From Treponema sp. (lineage in GTDB: Bacteria > Spirochaetota > Spirochaetia > Treponematales > Breznakiellaceae), in assembly GCA_031275035.1 (NCBI GenBank), contig JAISPH010000246.1, forward strand, positions 1 through 46,907: a stretch of DNA of 46,907 bases, read 5' to 3'. A model generated the notes under the pieces. That model did not search any database. It was not told where the DNA came from and was given only the letters and a program-made list of their open reading frames with translations. Within the stretch, counting starts at the first letter, position 1, and every line of letters begins with the position of its first letter. The position numbers and the translations under genes are program-made. This document shows positions 39,283 to 46,907 of the stretch, in pieces.

Positions 39283-40383
39283 TCACTGATTAAAAAGATT
39301 CGGCGACTTCAGGTAGATTTCCGCATCAAAGCTCCGCATCATCTTGCTGAGGGATCTGTTGGTGGCGATGGTCCTGATGATCTTGGCGGAAAGTTCCGCC
39401 GAGGGGACCACTTCCAGGTTGTTGACGGTTCCCGGACAGGAGGGGCAAAACACCGTGTCGGTAACCATGATGTGCTTCAAAAGGCCTTCGGCGGACAGCC
39501 CGTTGATCCGTTCCGCCGCAGGGGGCGAGAAGAGGGAATGGACCGCGATAAGGTTTATTTCGGCGGGTCCCAGGGGGGCCAGGGCCCGGATCAGGCTTTC
39601 CACGGAACCGGCGGTATCCACCATATCGTCCACGATCCAGAGCACCTTCCCTTCAATGGGGTCCGCCGAGAGGATGTTGATGGACTCGATGGTATTGGAC
39701 CTGGAATAATCCCGCTGTTTATGGGCCACCACCAGGGGGGCTCCAAAGGAATTGGCGAAACGGCGGGCCAGCTTTTCCCCCCCGGCGTCCACGGAACAAA
39801 AAACCCAGTGGGGGCGGACCTGGTTCTCCAGGGTTTCCAGGTTCCGGATATATACGTCGCAGAGGCGGCGCTTGAGGAGGGTCAGGGCGGGAATGTCATC
39901 CATCGCGCAGATGGCAGGGTCTATCATGGATTTTGATTTGTCCGAATGGAGCTGATAGGTCAGTATATGTTTGGTCCCCAGGCTGGCCAGGATCTTGAAA
40001 TGTACCCAGAGCCCCACGGAGCTCCGCCGGGTGGTACGGTCCGACCGGGAGCAGGAAACGAAGGGCTCAAAAACGGTGATCCGCTCCGCCTGGGCCCGTT
40101 TCAGCGCATCCACCGCGTGGTACAGCTCGATCTTCGCCTCTTCCACGTCGATCCCCGCCTCATTCCGGGCGCAGCTGGTAAAGAGAAAGACATCCTTGCC
40201 CCTGATCGAGGACTCCACCGCCACTTCCATCTCTCCGTCGGCAAAACGGTCGGTTTTGAGTAAATTGATGCCGTTAATCGTACCGGAAAAGGAAGCGAAG
40301 CTGGGGAATTTGATCAAATAATCGGCTACCCGGGCGGCATAGGTTTCCATGGACCGGGTGGCGGTAATGACAAATTCATTCAT
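39283..40383 (-). CDS. prs: Ribose-phosphate pyrophosphokinase
   Basis: Makes PRPP from ribose-5-phosphate and ATP. A 366-residue protein of the PRPP synthase family. The N-terminal domain contains GINLLKTDRFADGEMEVAVESSIRGKDVFLF and FEPFVSCSRSDRTTRRSSVGLWV (flexible loop). The C-terminal phosphoribosyl-binding signature is LWIVDDMVDTAGSVESLI. Longer than the usual ~315 residues: insertions occur around IPALTLLKRRLCDVYIRNLE, typical of the longer spirochaete-like form. ATG 40383 has only a weak ACGG upstream. The repeat-rich segment lies directly 3' of it and may contain its terminator. Confidence 0.93.
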   Translation of the reverse strand: MNEFVITATRSMETYAARVADYLIKFPSFASFSGTINGINLLKTDRFADGEMEVAVESSIRGKDVFLFTSCARNEAGIDVEEAKIELYHAVDALKRAQAERITVFEPFVSCSRSDRTTRRSSVGLWVHFKILASLGTKHILTYQLHSDKSKSMIDPAICAMDDIPALTLLKRRLCDVYIRNLETLENQVRPHWVFCSVDAGGEKLARRFANSFGAPLVVAHKQRDYSRSNTIESINILSADPIEGKVLWIVDDMVDTAGSVESLIRALAPLGPAEINLIAVHSLFSPPAAERINGLSAEGLLKHIMVTDTVFCPSCPGTVNNLEVVPSAELSAKIIRTIATNRSLSKMMRSFDAEIYLKSPNLFNQ

Positions 40384-40621
40384 ACCGTTGCCAGTTTACA
40401 CTATGCCGCCATAAAAGAAAAGCCGTTTTTGACCCGCCCGGCGCAGCCTGGGCGCCGCCTGGGCGGATCGGCTCCGCCCTCCGGGACCCTTCAACAGGAA
40501 TGAAAAAGTATGCTATTTTATACCGTGAGGTTTTTTCAGGACCGCGGATTTTAACTGAAAAGGGCCTCCGTTATTAAAGCGAACCACGGGCATAGGGCCA
40601 TAGAGAAGGGGAGGGTAACAG

Positions 40622-41929
40622 GTGGCAAAGGAAAACGAAAAACCCAGGGGTAATCCCCTGGCGTCGGCGGAAGAAAAAGAAAAGGCTCTGGAAGCGGCCA
40701 GGCTCCAGATTGAAAAACAATTCGGTTCCGGTTCTCTCATAAAACTGGGGGATCAAAACAATACGGCGGGCATAGAGGTGATCCCTTCGGGTTCCATCCT
40801 GCTGGATGAGGCCCTGGGCATAGGGGGCTATCCCCGGGGGCGGATTATCGAGATCTACGGTCCAGAATCTTCGGGAAAGACCACCCTGGCGCTCCATGCC
40901 GTGGCGGAAGCCCAAAAGCTGGGGGGTATCGCCGCCTTTGTGGACGCCGAACATGCCCTGGACCCGGCCTATGCTAAAAATCTGGGGGTGGATGTAGACA
41001 ATCTCTATGTCTCCCAGCCCGATTCCGGGGAACAGGCCCTGGAAATCGCCGAAAGCCTGGTCCGCTCCGGGGCGGTGGACGTGATCGTGGTTGATTCCGT
41101 GGCGGCCCTGACCCCCCAGGCGGAGATTGACGGAGACATGGGGGACGCCCAGATGGGGCTCCAGGCCCGGCTTATGAGCCAGGCCATGCGGAAATTGACC
41201 GCCATTATCGGCAAATCCCGGACCATTCTGATCTTTATCAACCAGATCCGCATGAAAATCGGGATCATGTTCGGGAATCCCGAGACCACCACCGGCGGCA
41301 ACGCCCTTAAATTCTATGCGTCGGTGCGTCTGGAGGTCCGTAAAACCGAAACCATCGAAGCGGGGAAAGATTCCGATGCGGTGGGCAACCGGGTCCGGGT
41401 TAAGGTGGTCAAAAACAAAGTGGCCCCCCCGTTCCGCCGGGCGGAGATGGAGATCATGTTCGGCAAGGGGATCTCCGCCATCGGCAGCCTTCTGGATGCG
41501 GCAGTCAAGCGTGAAATAATCGACAAGAAGGGCGCATGGTATTCCTATGGGGAAGAAAAGATCGCCCAGGGCCGGGACAGCGCCCGGGAATATCTGGAGA
41601 ACAATCCCGGCTTTGCCCAGGAATTAGAGGCAAAGCTGCGGAAGCTTATGTTCCCCAACAGGGAATTCCCCGCCGCCGCCCAAAAGACGGCAGCCCGGTC
41701 TCCGGGACCGGCCGGAGGAAACGCCGGGGACCAGGCTGCGGCTCCCCAGGCCGGACCGGTCCCCGGGGCGCCTCAACCGGGGATCCCCGCCGGTCCGTCC
41801 CAGGGAGCGGCTCAACCGGCGGGTCCGGCGGAAAAAGGTTCCCCGGAGGGGGCGGCCCGTCCCGCCGAACACAGGGGGCCCGGGCGGCCCAGGAAAACGC
41901 CGGTTCCCGGCGGGGACGGCCTCTTCTGA
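40622..41929 (+). CDS. recA: Recombinase RecA with long C-terminal extension
   Basis: Central recombination and repair ATPase. Walker A is GPESSGKTT (K86), with [13 protein letters not shown] and [16 protein letters not shown] as Walker B region, and loop L2 [24 protein letters not shown]. The core ends near residue 340. The remaining ~95 residues are Pro/Gly/Ala-rich and end with the AT-hook-like [11 protein letters not shown] (417-427); RecA usually ends in an acidic tail at ~350. GTG 40622 has the strong ribosome-binding site GGGGAGGG. A -10-like TATTTT/TTATAC near 40514 lacks a good -35. No SOS box was recognised. folK overlaps its stop. Confidence 0.97.
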   Translation: MAKENEKPRGNPLASAEEKEKALEAARLQIEKQFGSGSLIKLGDQNNTAGIEVIPSGSILLDEALGIGGYPRGRIIEIYGPESSGKTTLALHAVAEAQKLGGIAAFVDAEHALDPAYAKNLGVDVDNLYVSQPDSGEQALEIAESLVRSGAVDVIVVDSVAALTPQAEIDGDMGDAQMGLQARLMSQAMRKLTAIIGKSRTILIFINQIRMKIGIMFGNPETTTGGNALKFYASVRLEVRKTETIEAGKDSDAVGNRVRVKVVKNKVAPPFRRAEMEIMFGKGISAIGSLLDAAVKREIIDKKGAWYSYGEEKIAQGRDSAREYLENNPGFAQELEAKLRKLMFPNREFPAAAQKTAARSPGPAGGNAGDQAAAPQAGPVPGAPQPGIPAGPSQGAAQPAGPAEKGSPEGAARPAEHRGPGRPRKTPVPGGDGLF

Positions 41930-42456
41930 AGAAAGGCCCGCTTGACGCCTCCTCAGGGGGGGAGCGCACGGTTGTTCTGGGACTGGGATCAAACCGGTCC
42001 TTCGGCGGTCTGGAAAGCCGGGAAATTCTGGAAGCGGCCTGTAAGATCCTGGCGGGGATCCTGGAGGATCTCCGCAGGGCTTCTTTCTACGAAACGGATC
42101 CCCTCCATGTCGCCGATCAGGGCCGTTTTCTCAATACCGCCGTTGCGGGCTTTTACCGCGGCTCTCCCCGGGAGCTTTTAGCCCGTACCCAGGAACTTGA
42201 AGCCTCCTTTGGCCGGAACCGGGTGGGGGAACGGCGCTGGGGAGAGCGGACCCTGGACATCGACATACTCCTCTTTGGGGACATGGTTCTCTCCGATCCG
42301 GTCCTGGAAATACCCCATCCCCGCCTTAGGGAACGCCGCTTTGTCCTGGTCCCCCTTTTAGAACTGTTTCCCCGCGCCGGGGAACCCGGTTCCGGCGTAT
42401 CCTACCGGAGCTGCTGCGACGCCCTTCCTTCCCAGGGGTTCTTTTCCCGGGTCTAG
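41926..42456 (+). CDS. folK: HPPK (6-hydroxymethyl-dihydropterin pyrophosphokinase)
   Basis: Folate-pathway enzyme transferring pyrophosphate to 6-hydroxymethyl-7,8-dihydropterin. The body begins [20 protein letters not shown], then [23 protein letters not shown], and has the signature [17 protein letters not shown] with the catalytic Asp pair, then [19 protein letters not shown]. Length (~160-176) fits the family. No ATG, GTG or TTG occurs in this frame before the conserved start. CTG 41926, which overlaps the recA stop as CTGA and follows GGGGACGG, is the best candidate. ACG 41968, with GGGGGGAG just upstream, and CTG 41977 are alternatives. Confidence 0.85.
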   Translation: MKKGPLDASSGGERTVVLGLGSNRSFGGLESREILEAACKILAGILEDLRRASFYETDPLHVADQGRFLNTAVAGFYRGSPRELLARTQELEASFGRNRVGERRWGERTLDIDILLFGDMVLSDPVLEIPHPRLRERRFVLVPLLELFPRAGEPGSGVSYRSCCDALPSQGFFSRV

Positions 42457-42470
42457 GGCCGGTTCCGCCC

Positions 42471-42500
42471 TTTACTTAGGCCGGCAAAACCGGGTATAAT
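42471..42500 (+). promoter_or_regulatory. Promoter of scpA, leaderless arrangement
   Basis: TTTACT (42471-42476), 18-base spacer, perfect TATAAT (42495-42500), then TGATTAA and ATG 42508. There is no purine-rich site before the start codon. Confidence 0.65.
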
Positions 42501-42507
42501 TGATTAA

Positions 42508-43257
42508 ATGGACAGTTCGGGCGGCAATGTCGCTTATAGTTTCAGATTAAAAGAATTTGAAGGGCCCCTGGATCTGCTTCTCTTTTTAATCAAAAAAAAC
42601 GAAGTAAATCTGTACGATATTCCGGTGGCCCAAATTACCGAACAGTACCTGGAATATATCAGCTATGCCTCTGCGGTGGATCTGGAAGAGTTGACCGAAT
42701 TTCACAATATGGCCGCAACCCTGCTCTACATCAAATCCCGGATGCTCCTTCCCGTCGAATTTGAAGGGGACGACGATATCGAAGATCCCCGGATAGAACT
42801 GGTGGACAAGCTTATCGAGTATCAGCGTTTCAAAAAGCTTACCGAGCTTATGGAGGAAAAGGAACGGGAAGCGGAGTGGGTGATTGAACGGAAAAAGCTC
42901 CAGCGGCCCCTTCCCTTTGCCGAAGACGCCCTCTGGGAACAGGTGGATGTCTGGGACCTTCTTAAAACCTTTTCCAGCCTTATGTCCAATATCAGCGGAG
43001 AGCAGATCATCGACCTCTATGAAGAGGTGTCTATCAACGAGAAGCTTACCCTTATGACGGAACTGCTGGAAAACCGGGGGGAGTGCAGCTTTACCGACCT
43101 GATGGTGCGGAATGGTTCGGTAATGGATATAGTCTGCGCCTTCCTGGCCCTGCTGGAGGCGGTAAAGATGCGGATGGTAAGGATCTTTCAGAACCGCATG
43201 TTTGGGGATATTCTTATCCGTCCCCGTGAAAATGCCGCAAACGGAGCCGTGTCCTGA
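42508..43257 (+). CDS. scpA: Segregation and condensation protein A
   Basis: Kleisin subunit of the SMC-ScpAB chromosome condensin. A 249-residue protein with the family opening YSFRLKEFEGPLDLLLFLIKKNEVNLYDIPVAQITEQYLEYI, then AATLLYIKSRMLLP and LVDKLIEYQRFKKLTELM, and the C-terminal winged helix (VSINEKLTLMTELLENRGECSF...VCAFLALLEAVKMRMVRIFQ). The stop TGA overlaps the scpB ATG by one base (TGATG). The gene is preceded by a promoter whose -10 is seven bases from the ATG. smc itself is not in this window. Confidence 0.95.
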   Translation: MDSSGGNVAYSFRLKEFEGPLDLLLFLIKKNEVNLYDIPVAQITEQYLEYISYASAVDLEELTEFHNMAATLLYIKSRMLLPVEFEGDDDIEDPRIELVDKLIEYQRFKKLTELMEEKEREAEWVIERKKLQRPLPFAEDALWEQVDVWDLLKTFSSLMSNISGEQIIDLYEEVSINEKLTLMTELLENRGECSFTDLMVRNGSVMDIVCAFLALLEAVKMRMVRIFQNRMFGDILIRPRENAANGAVS

Positions 43258-43802
43258 TGAAAATGGAAAAAGAAAGCGCCCTGATTGAAGCCATCCTCTA
43301 CCTCGAAGCGGACCCCCTGGAGGAAAATACGCTGGTGCGGATCTCCGGGCTCTCCAGGGATGCGGTTAGACAGGCCCTGGACAGGCTGGAGGAACGGTAC
43401 GCCCGGGAGGAATCCGGGGTAGAGCTGGCCCGTATCGGCGGGGGAGTTATGATTTCTCCTAAAAAAGAATACTGGGACAACCTGAAGGAACGGTACGGCA
43501 AAAAGAACGAATCCAAACTGTCCAAGGCGGCCCTGGAGACCCTTTCCATCATTGCCTATTCCCAGCCCATCACGAGAAGCGAAATTGAATCCATCCGCGG
43601 GGTCCAGGCGGATACCATGATACGGCTGCTCCTGGAAAAGGGGCTTATCCGGGAACTGGGTAAAAAAGACGTACCCGGCAAGCCCGTTCAGTACGGAACC
43701 ACCAGGGAATTCTTAACGTTTTTCCGCCTGGAAAGCATTGCGGATCTTCCAAAGCTGGGTGAAAGTGAGACGGACCGGTTTGAACTTGACGGACAAAAAT
43801 AA
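43257..43802 (+). CDS. scpB: Segregation and condensation protein B
   Basis: A 181-residue ScpB made of two winged helices: IEAILYLEADPLEENTLVRISGLSRDAVRQALDRLEERY, then ALETLSIIAYSQPITRSEIESIRGVQADTMIRLLLEKGLI. It ends with KPVQYGTTREFLTFFRLES, all as in the family. It binds ScpA and regulates the SMC ring. Coupled to scpA by a one-base overlap. The downstream pseudouridine synthase gene begins before its stop, a common order in bacteria (scpA-scpB-rluB). Confidence 0.95.
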   Translation: MKMEKESALIEAILYLEADPLEENTLVRISGLSRDAVRQALDRLEERYAREESGVELARIGGGVMISPKKEYWDNLKERYGKKNESKLSKAALETLSIIAYSQPITRSEIESIRGVQADTMIRLLLEKGLIRELGKKDVPGKPVQYGTTREFLTFFRLESIADLPKLGESETDRFELDGQK

Positions 43803-44583
43803 GCCCTGTTCCGGCGGAGCCGGGGAGGAGACCGGGAAACCGGGAACGGCTTTGCCGGTTGAGGGCAAGGCGCTCAGGCTGCAGGTATACCTGGCCCACG
43901 CCGGGGCGGCCTCCCGCCGGGGCGCGGAAAAACTGATCCTCCAGGGAAGGGTTACGGTAAACGGCCGGACCGTTTCCGGGCTGGGAACAAAGGTGGAATC
44001 CGGGGACGATATATGCCTGGACGGCGTACCGGTCAGGATCGAGAGCAGGCTGCGCTACATTGCCCTCCATAAGCCCCCCCTTTATATATGCAGCGCCGCG
44101 GACCCCCAGGGCCGGGCCCTGGCGGCGGATCTGCTTCCCCCGGCCATCCGGGAACGGCTCTATACGGTGGGCCGGCTGGATTACCGTTCCTCGGGACTTA
44201 TCCTTTTTACCAACGACGGGGATTTTGCCGCCAGAACCGGCCATCCTTCGGCGGGTATCGAGAAGGAGTACCTGGTGGAAGCCTCGGGGCCCATCCCCGA
44301 TGCGGCCCTGGATGCGTTCAGCCGGGGGATAAGCATCGAGGGGGTTTTCTATAAGGCCCTGGCGGTGGAACGGCTGGGAAGAAAGTCCCTGCGGGTGGTG
44401 CTGATCGAGGGGAAGAACCGGGAAATACGCCGGGTTTTTTCCCATTTCCACCTCCACCCCGAAAGGCTCCTCCGTACACGGATAGGGCCGGTACTGCTGG
44501 GAGAACTGGGGGAGGGGAAGTCCCGCCCGCTGACCGGTACGGAACTTTATAGTTTAGGAGAACAGCTTGGTCATAGCCATTGA
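43786..44583 (+). CDS. RsuA/RluB-type rRNA pseudouridine synthase
   Basis: Isomerises a uridine in rRNA, probably 23S U2605 by analogy with RluB. It has an N-terminal S4 RNA-binding domain (LRLQVYLAHAGAASRRGAEKLILQGRVTVNG), then the synthase domain with catalytic Asp in YTVGRLDYRSSGLILFTNDGDF and KEYLVEASGPIP, ending with LRVVLIEGKNREIRRVF. The frame is open from an ATG at 43738, deep in scpB. TTG 43786 near the scpB end, or a later TTG at about 43852, seem more likely; the strong GGGGAGGAG at 43821 may serve the latter. The next gene begins inside its last 17 bases. Confidence 0.87.
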   Translation: MTDKNKPCSGGAGEETGKPGTALPVEGKALRLQVYLAHAGAASRRGAEKLILQGRVTVNGRTVSGLGTKVESGDDICLDGVPVRIESRLRYIALHKPPLYICSAADPQGRALAADLLPPAIRERLYTVGRLDYRSSGLILFTNDGDFAARTGHPSAGIEKEYLVEASGPIPDAALDAFSRGISIEGVFYKALAVERLGRKSLRVVLIEGKNREIRRVFSHFHLHPERLLRTRIGPVLLGELGEGKSRPLTGTELYSLGEQLGHSH

Positions 44584-46907
44584 CGGACCGGCGGGCACCG
44601 GGAAAAGCACCATCGCCGGACTTTTAGCGGAGGGACTCAGGGGGCCCGGTAATACCCCCTTTCTCTATATTAATTCGGGAAGCCTCTACCGGGCCATTAC
44701 CCTGGGCTGTCTGAGAAACGGTATTGATCCGGCCGATCCCGAGGCCGCCCTGGACTATGCCGGAAGGGCCAAAATCGATTACAAGGACGGCGGCCTGGTC
44801 TGTCTGGAAGGCGAAGAGGTAAGCTCCCTCCTCCACACCGATGAAATCGACCGGTTTTCCGCCCCCCTTTCCGCCATTGTTTCCGTCAGGCACGTGGTCA
44901 ACGATATGATCCGCCGTATCGCCGGCGAACGGAACATTGTGGTGGAGGGCCGGGACATGACCACCGTGGTCTTTCCCCGCGCCGAGTGCCGTTTCTATCT
45001 GGATGCCAGCGTCGAGGCCCGGGCAAAACGGCGCTACGATCAGGGGGTTTCCATGCTCAGTCTGGAGGAGATCCGGCGTTCAATCCAGGAACGGGACGAA
45101 ATCGATAAAAACAAAGCCGAGGGAAGCCTTAAAATCTCCCCGGAAGCGGTCTATTTGGACAGCTCGGACTTGACCATTCAGCAAGTTTATGACAAATTAG
45201 TAGAAATAGCAAGGAAAAAGATGAAAGGATTAACCATGGGGCAGATGGAAGTGGAATCGGACACTAGTCCGATAGACGAAGCGAAGAACGACAATATTCA
45301 GACACAGTTACAGGAAGAGTACCTTAAATCCCTTGAACAACTGGAAGAAGGGCAGCTTGTAGACGGTTATGTCATTCAGGTAACCCCGGATCAGGTCTTT
45401 ATAGACGTGGGGTACAAGTCGGAGGGTAAAATCCCCATTGGGGAATTTACCGAAATCCCCAAAATAGGGGATACCGTATCGGTTATTCTCATTGCTAAGG
45501 AAAACAAGCACGGGGAAGTAATCGTTTCCAAACAGAAGGCCGATATCAAACTGTTTTGGAAGAACCTCCGGCAGGCTTTCCAGGATCATACGGTGATAAA
45601 CGGAACCATCGAGAAGCTGGTAAAGGGCGGTTACGACGTTAATCTGGGCGCCGGCGTGCATGCCTTTCTCCCGATAAGCCAGTCAGACGCTCAAAAGGTG
45701 GACAAGCCGGAAAAGCTTTTGGATCTTAAAACCCAGTTCTATGTGGAACGGCTCTACTCCGACGGCAAGGTCAACATCGTGGTAAACCGCCGGAAATGGC
45801 TTGAGGAAGAGATCGAACAAAAGCGGAAAGATTTCTTTGAAAAGACCGAGGTGGGAACCGAGGTTACCGGAACGGTCAAAAGTTTTACCTCCTTTGGGGC
45901 CTTTATCGATTTGGGGGGCTTTGACGGGCTTCTCCACATCAACGACATGAGCTGGGGCCACGTAACCCGGCCCAAGGACTTTGTAAAAAAAGGCCAGGAG
46001 ATCCGCCTCAAGGTAATCCGTATCGATCCGGTTGAAAAACGAATCAACCTGTCCTTAAAGCACTTTTTCGATGATCCCTGGGTGCACTTTGAGGATCACT
46101 ACCATGTCAACGATGTCGTCAAGGGAAAGGTAACCAAACTGACCGACTTCGGGGCCTTTATCGAACTTGAAGAGGGCATCGAGGGACTGGCCCATATTTC
46201 CGAATTTTCCTGGGTAAAAAAGATCCAGAAACCGGAGGAGGTACTCAATATAGGCGACGAAGTTGAGTGTATGATCCTGGGTTACGATCTGCAGGCGGGG
46301 AGGGTGTCCCTGGGGCTTAAACAGGTTACCGCCAATCCCTGGAACAATATTGAAGAACGCTATCCCGTAGGGACCAGGCTTACCAGAAAGGTGGCCAAGA
46401 TTACCAATGCCGGGGCCTTTATTGAGCTTGAAGACGGCATAGACGGCTTCCTTCACGGGGACGATGTTTCCTGGACCAAAAAGGTAAAGCATCCCGGCAG
46501 CGAGATGCAGGTCGGCCAGGATCTGGAGGTCATGGTTATCGGCATGGACCGCGAGGGCCGGAACATACGGCTGGGCATCAAGCAGCTTTCCGAGGACCCC
46601 TGGCAGAATTTTGCCGGCGCTTATAAACCGGGTTCCCTGGTAGAGGGGGAGGTGTCCTCCGTTACCGACTTCGGCCTCTTTGTCAAGGTTCCCGGCGGCA
46701 TCGAAGGGCTCATCCATAAGTCAAACCTTCCCGAAAGCCGGGAAGAAAGCCCCGAAGACGCCCTTAAAAAGTACAAACCCGGAGACAAGATCAAAGCGGT
46801 GGTGCTGGAAATACAGCCTGACAAGCAGAAAGTCGCCTTCTCAATCCGGGACTACAAAAAGAAGATTCAGCAGGATGAGATTTCCCGTTATATGGCGGAG
46901 GAAGAGT
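44567..46907 (+). CDS. Cytidylate kinase-ribosomal protein S1 fusion (3' end beyond window)
   Basis: One uninterrupted frame from TTG 44567 (AGGAG six bases upstream) to the window end. Residues 1-~218 are cytidylate kinase: P-loop IAIDGPAGTGKST, INSGSLYRAITL, VVEGRDMTTVVFP and AKRRYDQG. A linker of ~40 residues (KGLTMGQMEVESDTSPIDEAK) leads into six S1 domains: VDGYVIQVTPDQVFIDVGYK, INGTIEKLVKGGYDVNLG, VTGTVKSFTSFGAFIDLGG, VKGKVTKLTDFGAFIELEE, LTRKVAKITNAGAFIELED and VEGEVSSVTDFGLFVKVPG. From memory, treponemes carry this fusion. Internal ATGs at 45221 and 45236 share the frame; AAAGGA lies six bases before the second, so free S1 could be made. Confidence 0.9.
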   Translation, partial: MVIAIDGPAGTGKSTIAGLLAEGLRGPGNTPFLYINSGSLYRAITLGCLRNGIDPADPEAALDYAGRAKIDYKDGGLVCLEGEEVSSLLHTDEIDRFSAPLSAIVSVRHVVNDMIRRIAGERNIVVEGRDMTTVVFPRAECRFYLDASVEARAKRRYDQGVSMLSLEEIRRSIQERDEIDKNKAEGSLKISPEAVYLDSSDLTIQQVYDKLVEIARKKMKGLTMGQMEVESDTSPIDEAKNDNIQTQLQEEYLKSLEQLEEGQLVDGYVIQVTPDQVFIDVGYKSEGKIPIGEFTEIPKIGDTVSVILIAKENKHGEVIVSKQKADIKLFWKNLRQAFQDHTVINGTIEKLVKGGYDVNLGAGVHAFLPISQSDAQKVDKPEKLLDLKTQFYVERLYSDGKVNIVVNRRKWLEEEIEQKRKDFFEKTEVGTEVTGTVKSFTSFGAFIDLGGFDGLLHINDMSWGHVTRPKDFVKKGQEIRLKVIRIDPVEKRINLSLKHFFDDPWVHFEDHYHVNDVVKGKVTKLTDFGAFIELEEGIEGLAHISEFSWVKKIQKPEEVLNIGDEVECMILGYDLQAGRVSLGLKQVTANPWNNIEERYPVGTRLTRKVAKITNAGAFIELEDGIDGFLHGDDVSWTKKVKHPGSEMQVGQDLEVMVIGMDREGRNIRLGIKQLSEDPWQNFAGAYKPGSLVEGEVSSVTDFGLFVKVPGGIEGLIHKSNLPESREESPEDALKKYKPGDKIKAVVLEIQPDKQKVAFSIRDYKKKIQQDEISRYMAEEE

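Noticed and set aside
38739..39286. Open frames on both strands giving heptad-repeat peptides
   Set aside because: All six frames stay open because the DNA period is 21; no ribosome-binding site supports any one frame.
40384..40621. LexA/SOS box before recA
   Set aside because: No convincing dyad; only repeated GCCTGGGCG blocks and a weak -10.

Overview
The window reads as chromosomal DNA of a Treponema-like spirochaete. The basis is the kind and order of genes: an HU - apolipoprotein N-acyltransferase - rho - L31 neighbourhood, a cytidylate kinase fused in frame to ribosomal protein S1, a very short omega subunit next to miaA and rpe, several exported TPR proteins, and a eukaryote-like isoleucyl-tRNA synthetase. 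The base composition is clearly GC-rich. No phage, plasmid, IS transposase or CRISPR array was seen, so most of the window is ordinary housekeeping DNA. Species cannot be fixed from the sequence alone; a termite-gut type treponeme is a guess.

Layout. 1-5.5 kb: end of a TPR protein, a tRNA-Glu with its own promoter and terminator, a helicase that fuses a RadC-like JAMM domain to a DinG/XPD-type motor, then a minus-strand pair made of an IscR-like Rrf2 regulator and a membrane protein. 5.7-12.2 kb: a zinc-ribbon peptide, S20, HU, Lnt, a response regulator, a bactofilin, PncC/CinA-C, Rho and L31. 12.3-14.1 kb (minus): an RlmK-like methyltransferase coupled to the redox sensor Rex. 14.3-22.5 kb: carbohydrate metabolism (HAD phosphatase, class II aldolase, the decayed tail of an FGGY sugar kinase, a zinc dehydrogenase) and a four-gene RbsB/C/A-type sugar ABC transporter behind a consensus promoter overlapped by a perfect palindrome. 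22.8-33.2 kb: IleS, a lipoprotein, zinc ribbons, an AmrS-like radical SAM enzyme, NudC, fumarase and a Gfo/Idh oxidoreductase. 33.3-38.6 kb: omega, MiaA, Rpe and three exported or TPR proteins. 38.6-39.3 kb: a 700-bp gene-free nest of repeats. 39.3-46.9 kb: PRPP synthase, RecA, FolK, ScpA, ScpB, an RluB-type pseudouridine synthase, and the Cmk-S1 fusion running off the end.

Main points of interest. (a) A 13-copy, exactly 21-bp tandem array (38916-39188) whose units carry small palindromes that change in a correlated way, inside a segment bracketed by 14-bp direct repeats exactly 500 bp apart. (b) A second repeat family with an exact 37-bp period at 32026-32136, with relatives at 38638-38697. 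(c) Four promoters (rex, rpoZ, rpe, scpA) whose -10 box lies only 6-7 bases before the start codon with no Shine-Dalgarno, implying leaderless mRNAs. (d) AT-hook-like motifs in extensions of both Rho and RecA. (e) folK with no ATG, GTG or TTG start, apparently beginning at a CTG that overlaps the recA stop. (f) The Cmk-S1 fusion with a plausible internal start for free S1. (g) The JAMM-DinG fusion. (h) The FGGY kinase remnant beside the sugar transporter.
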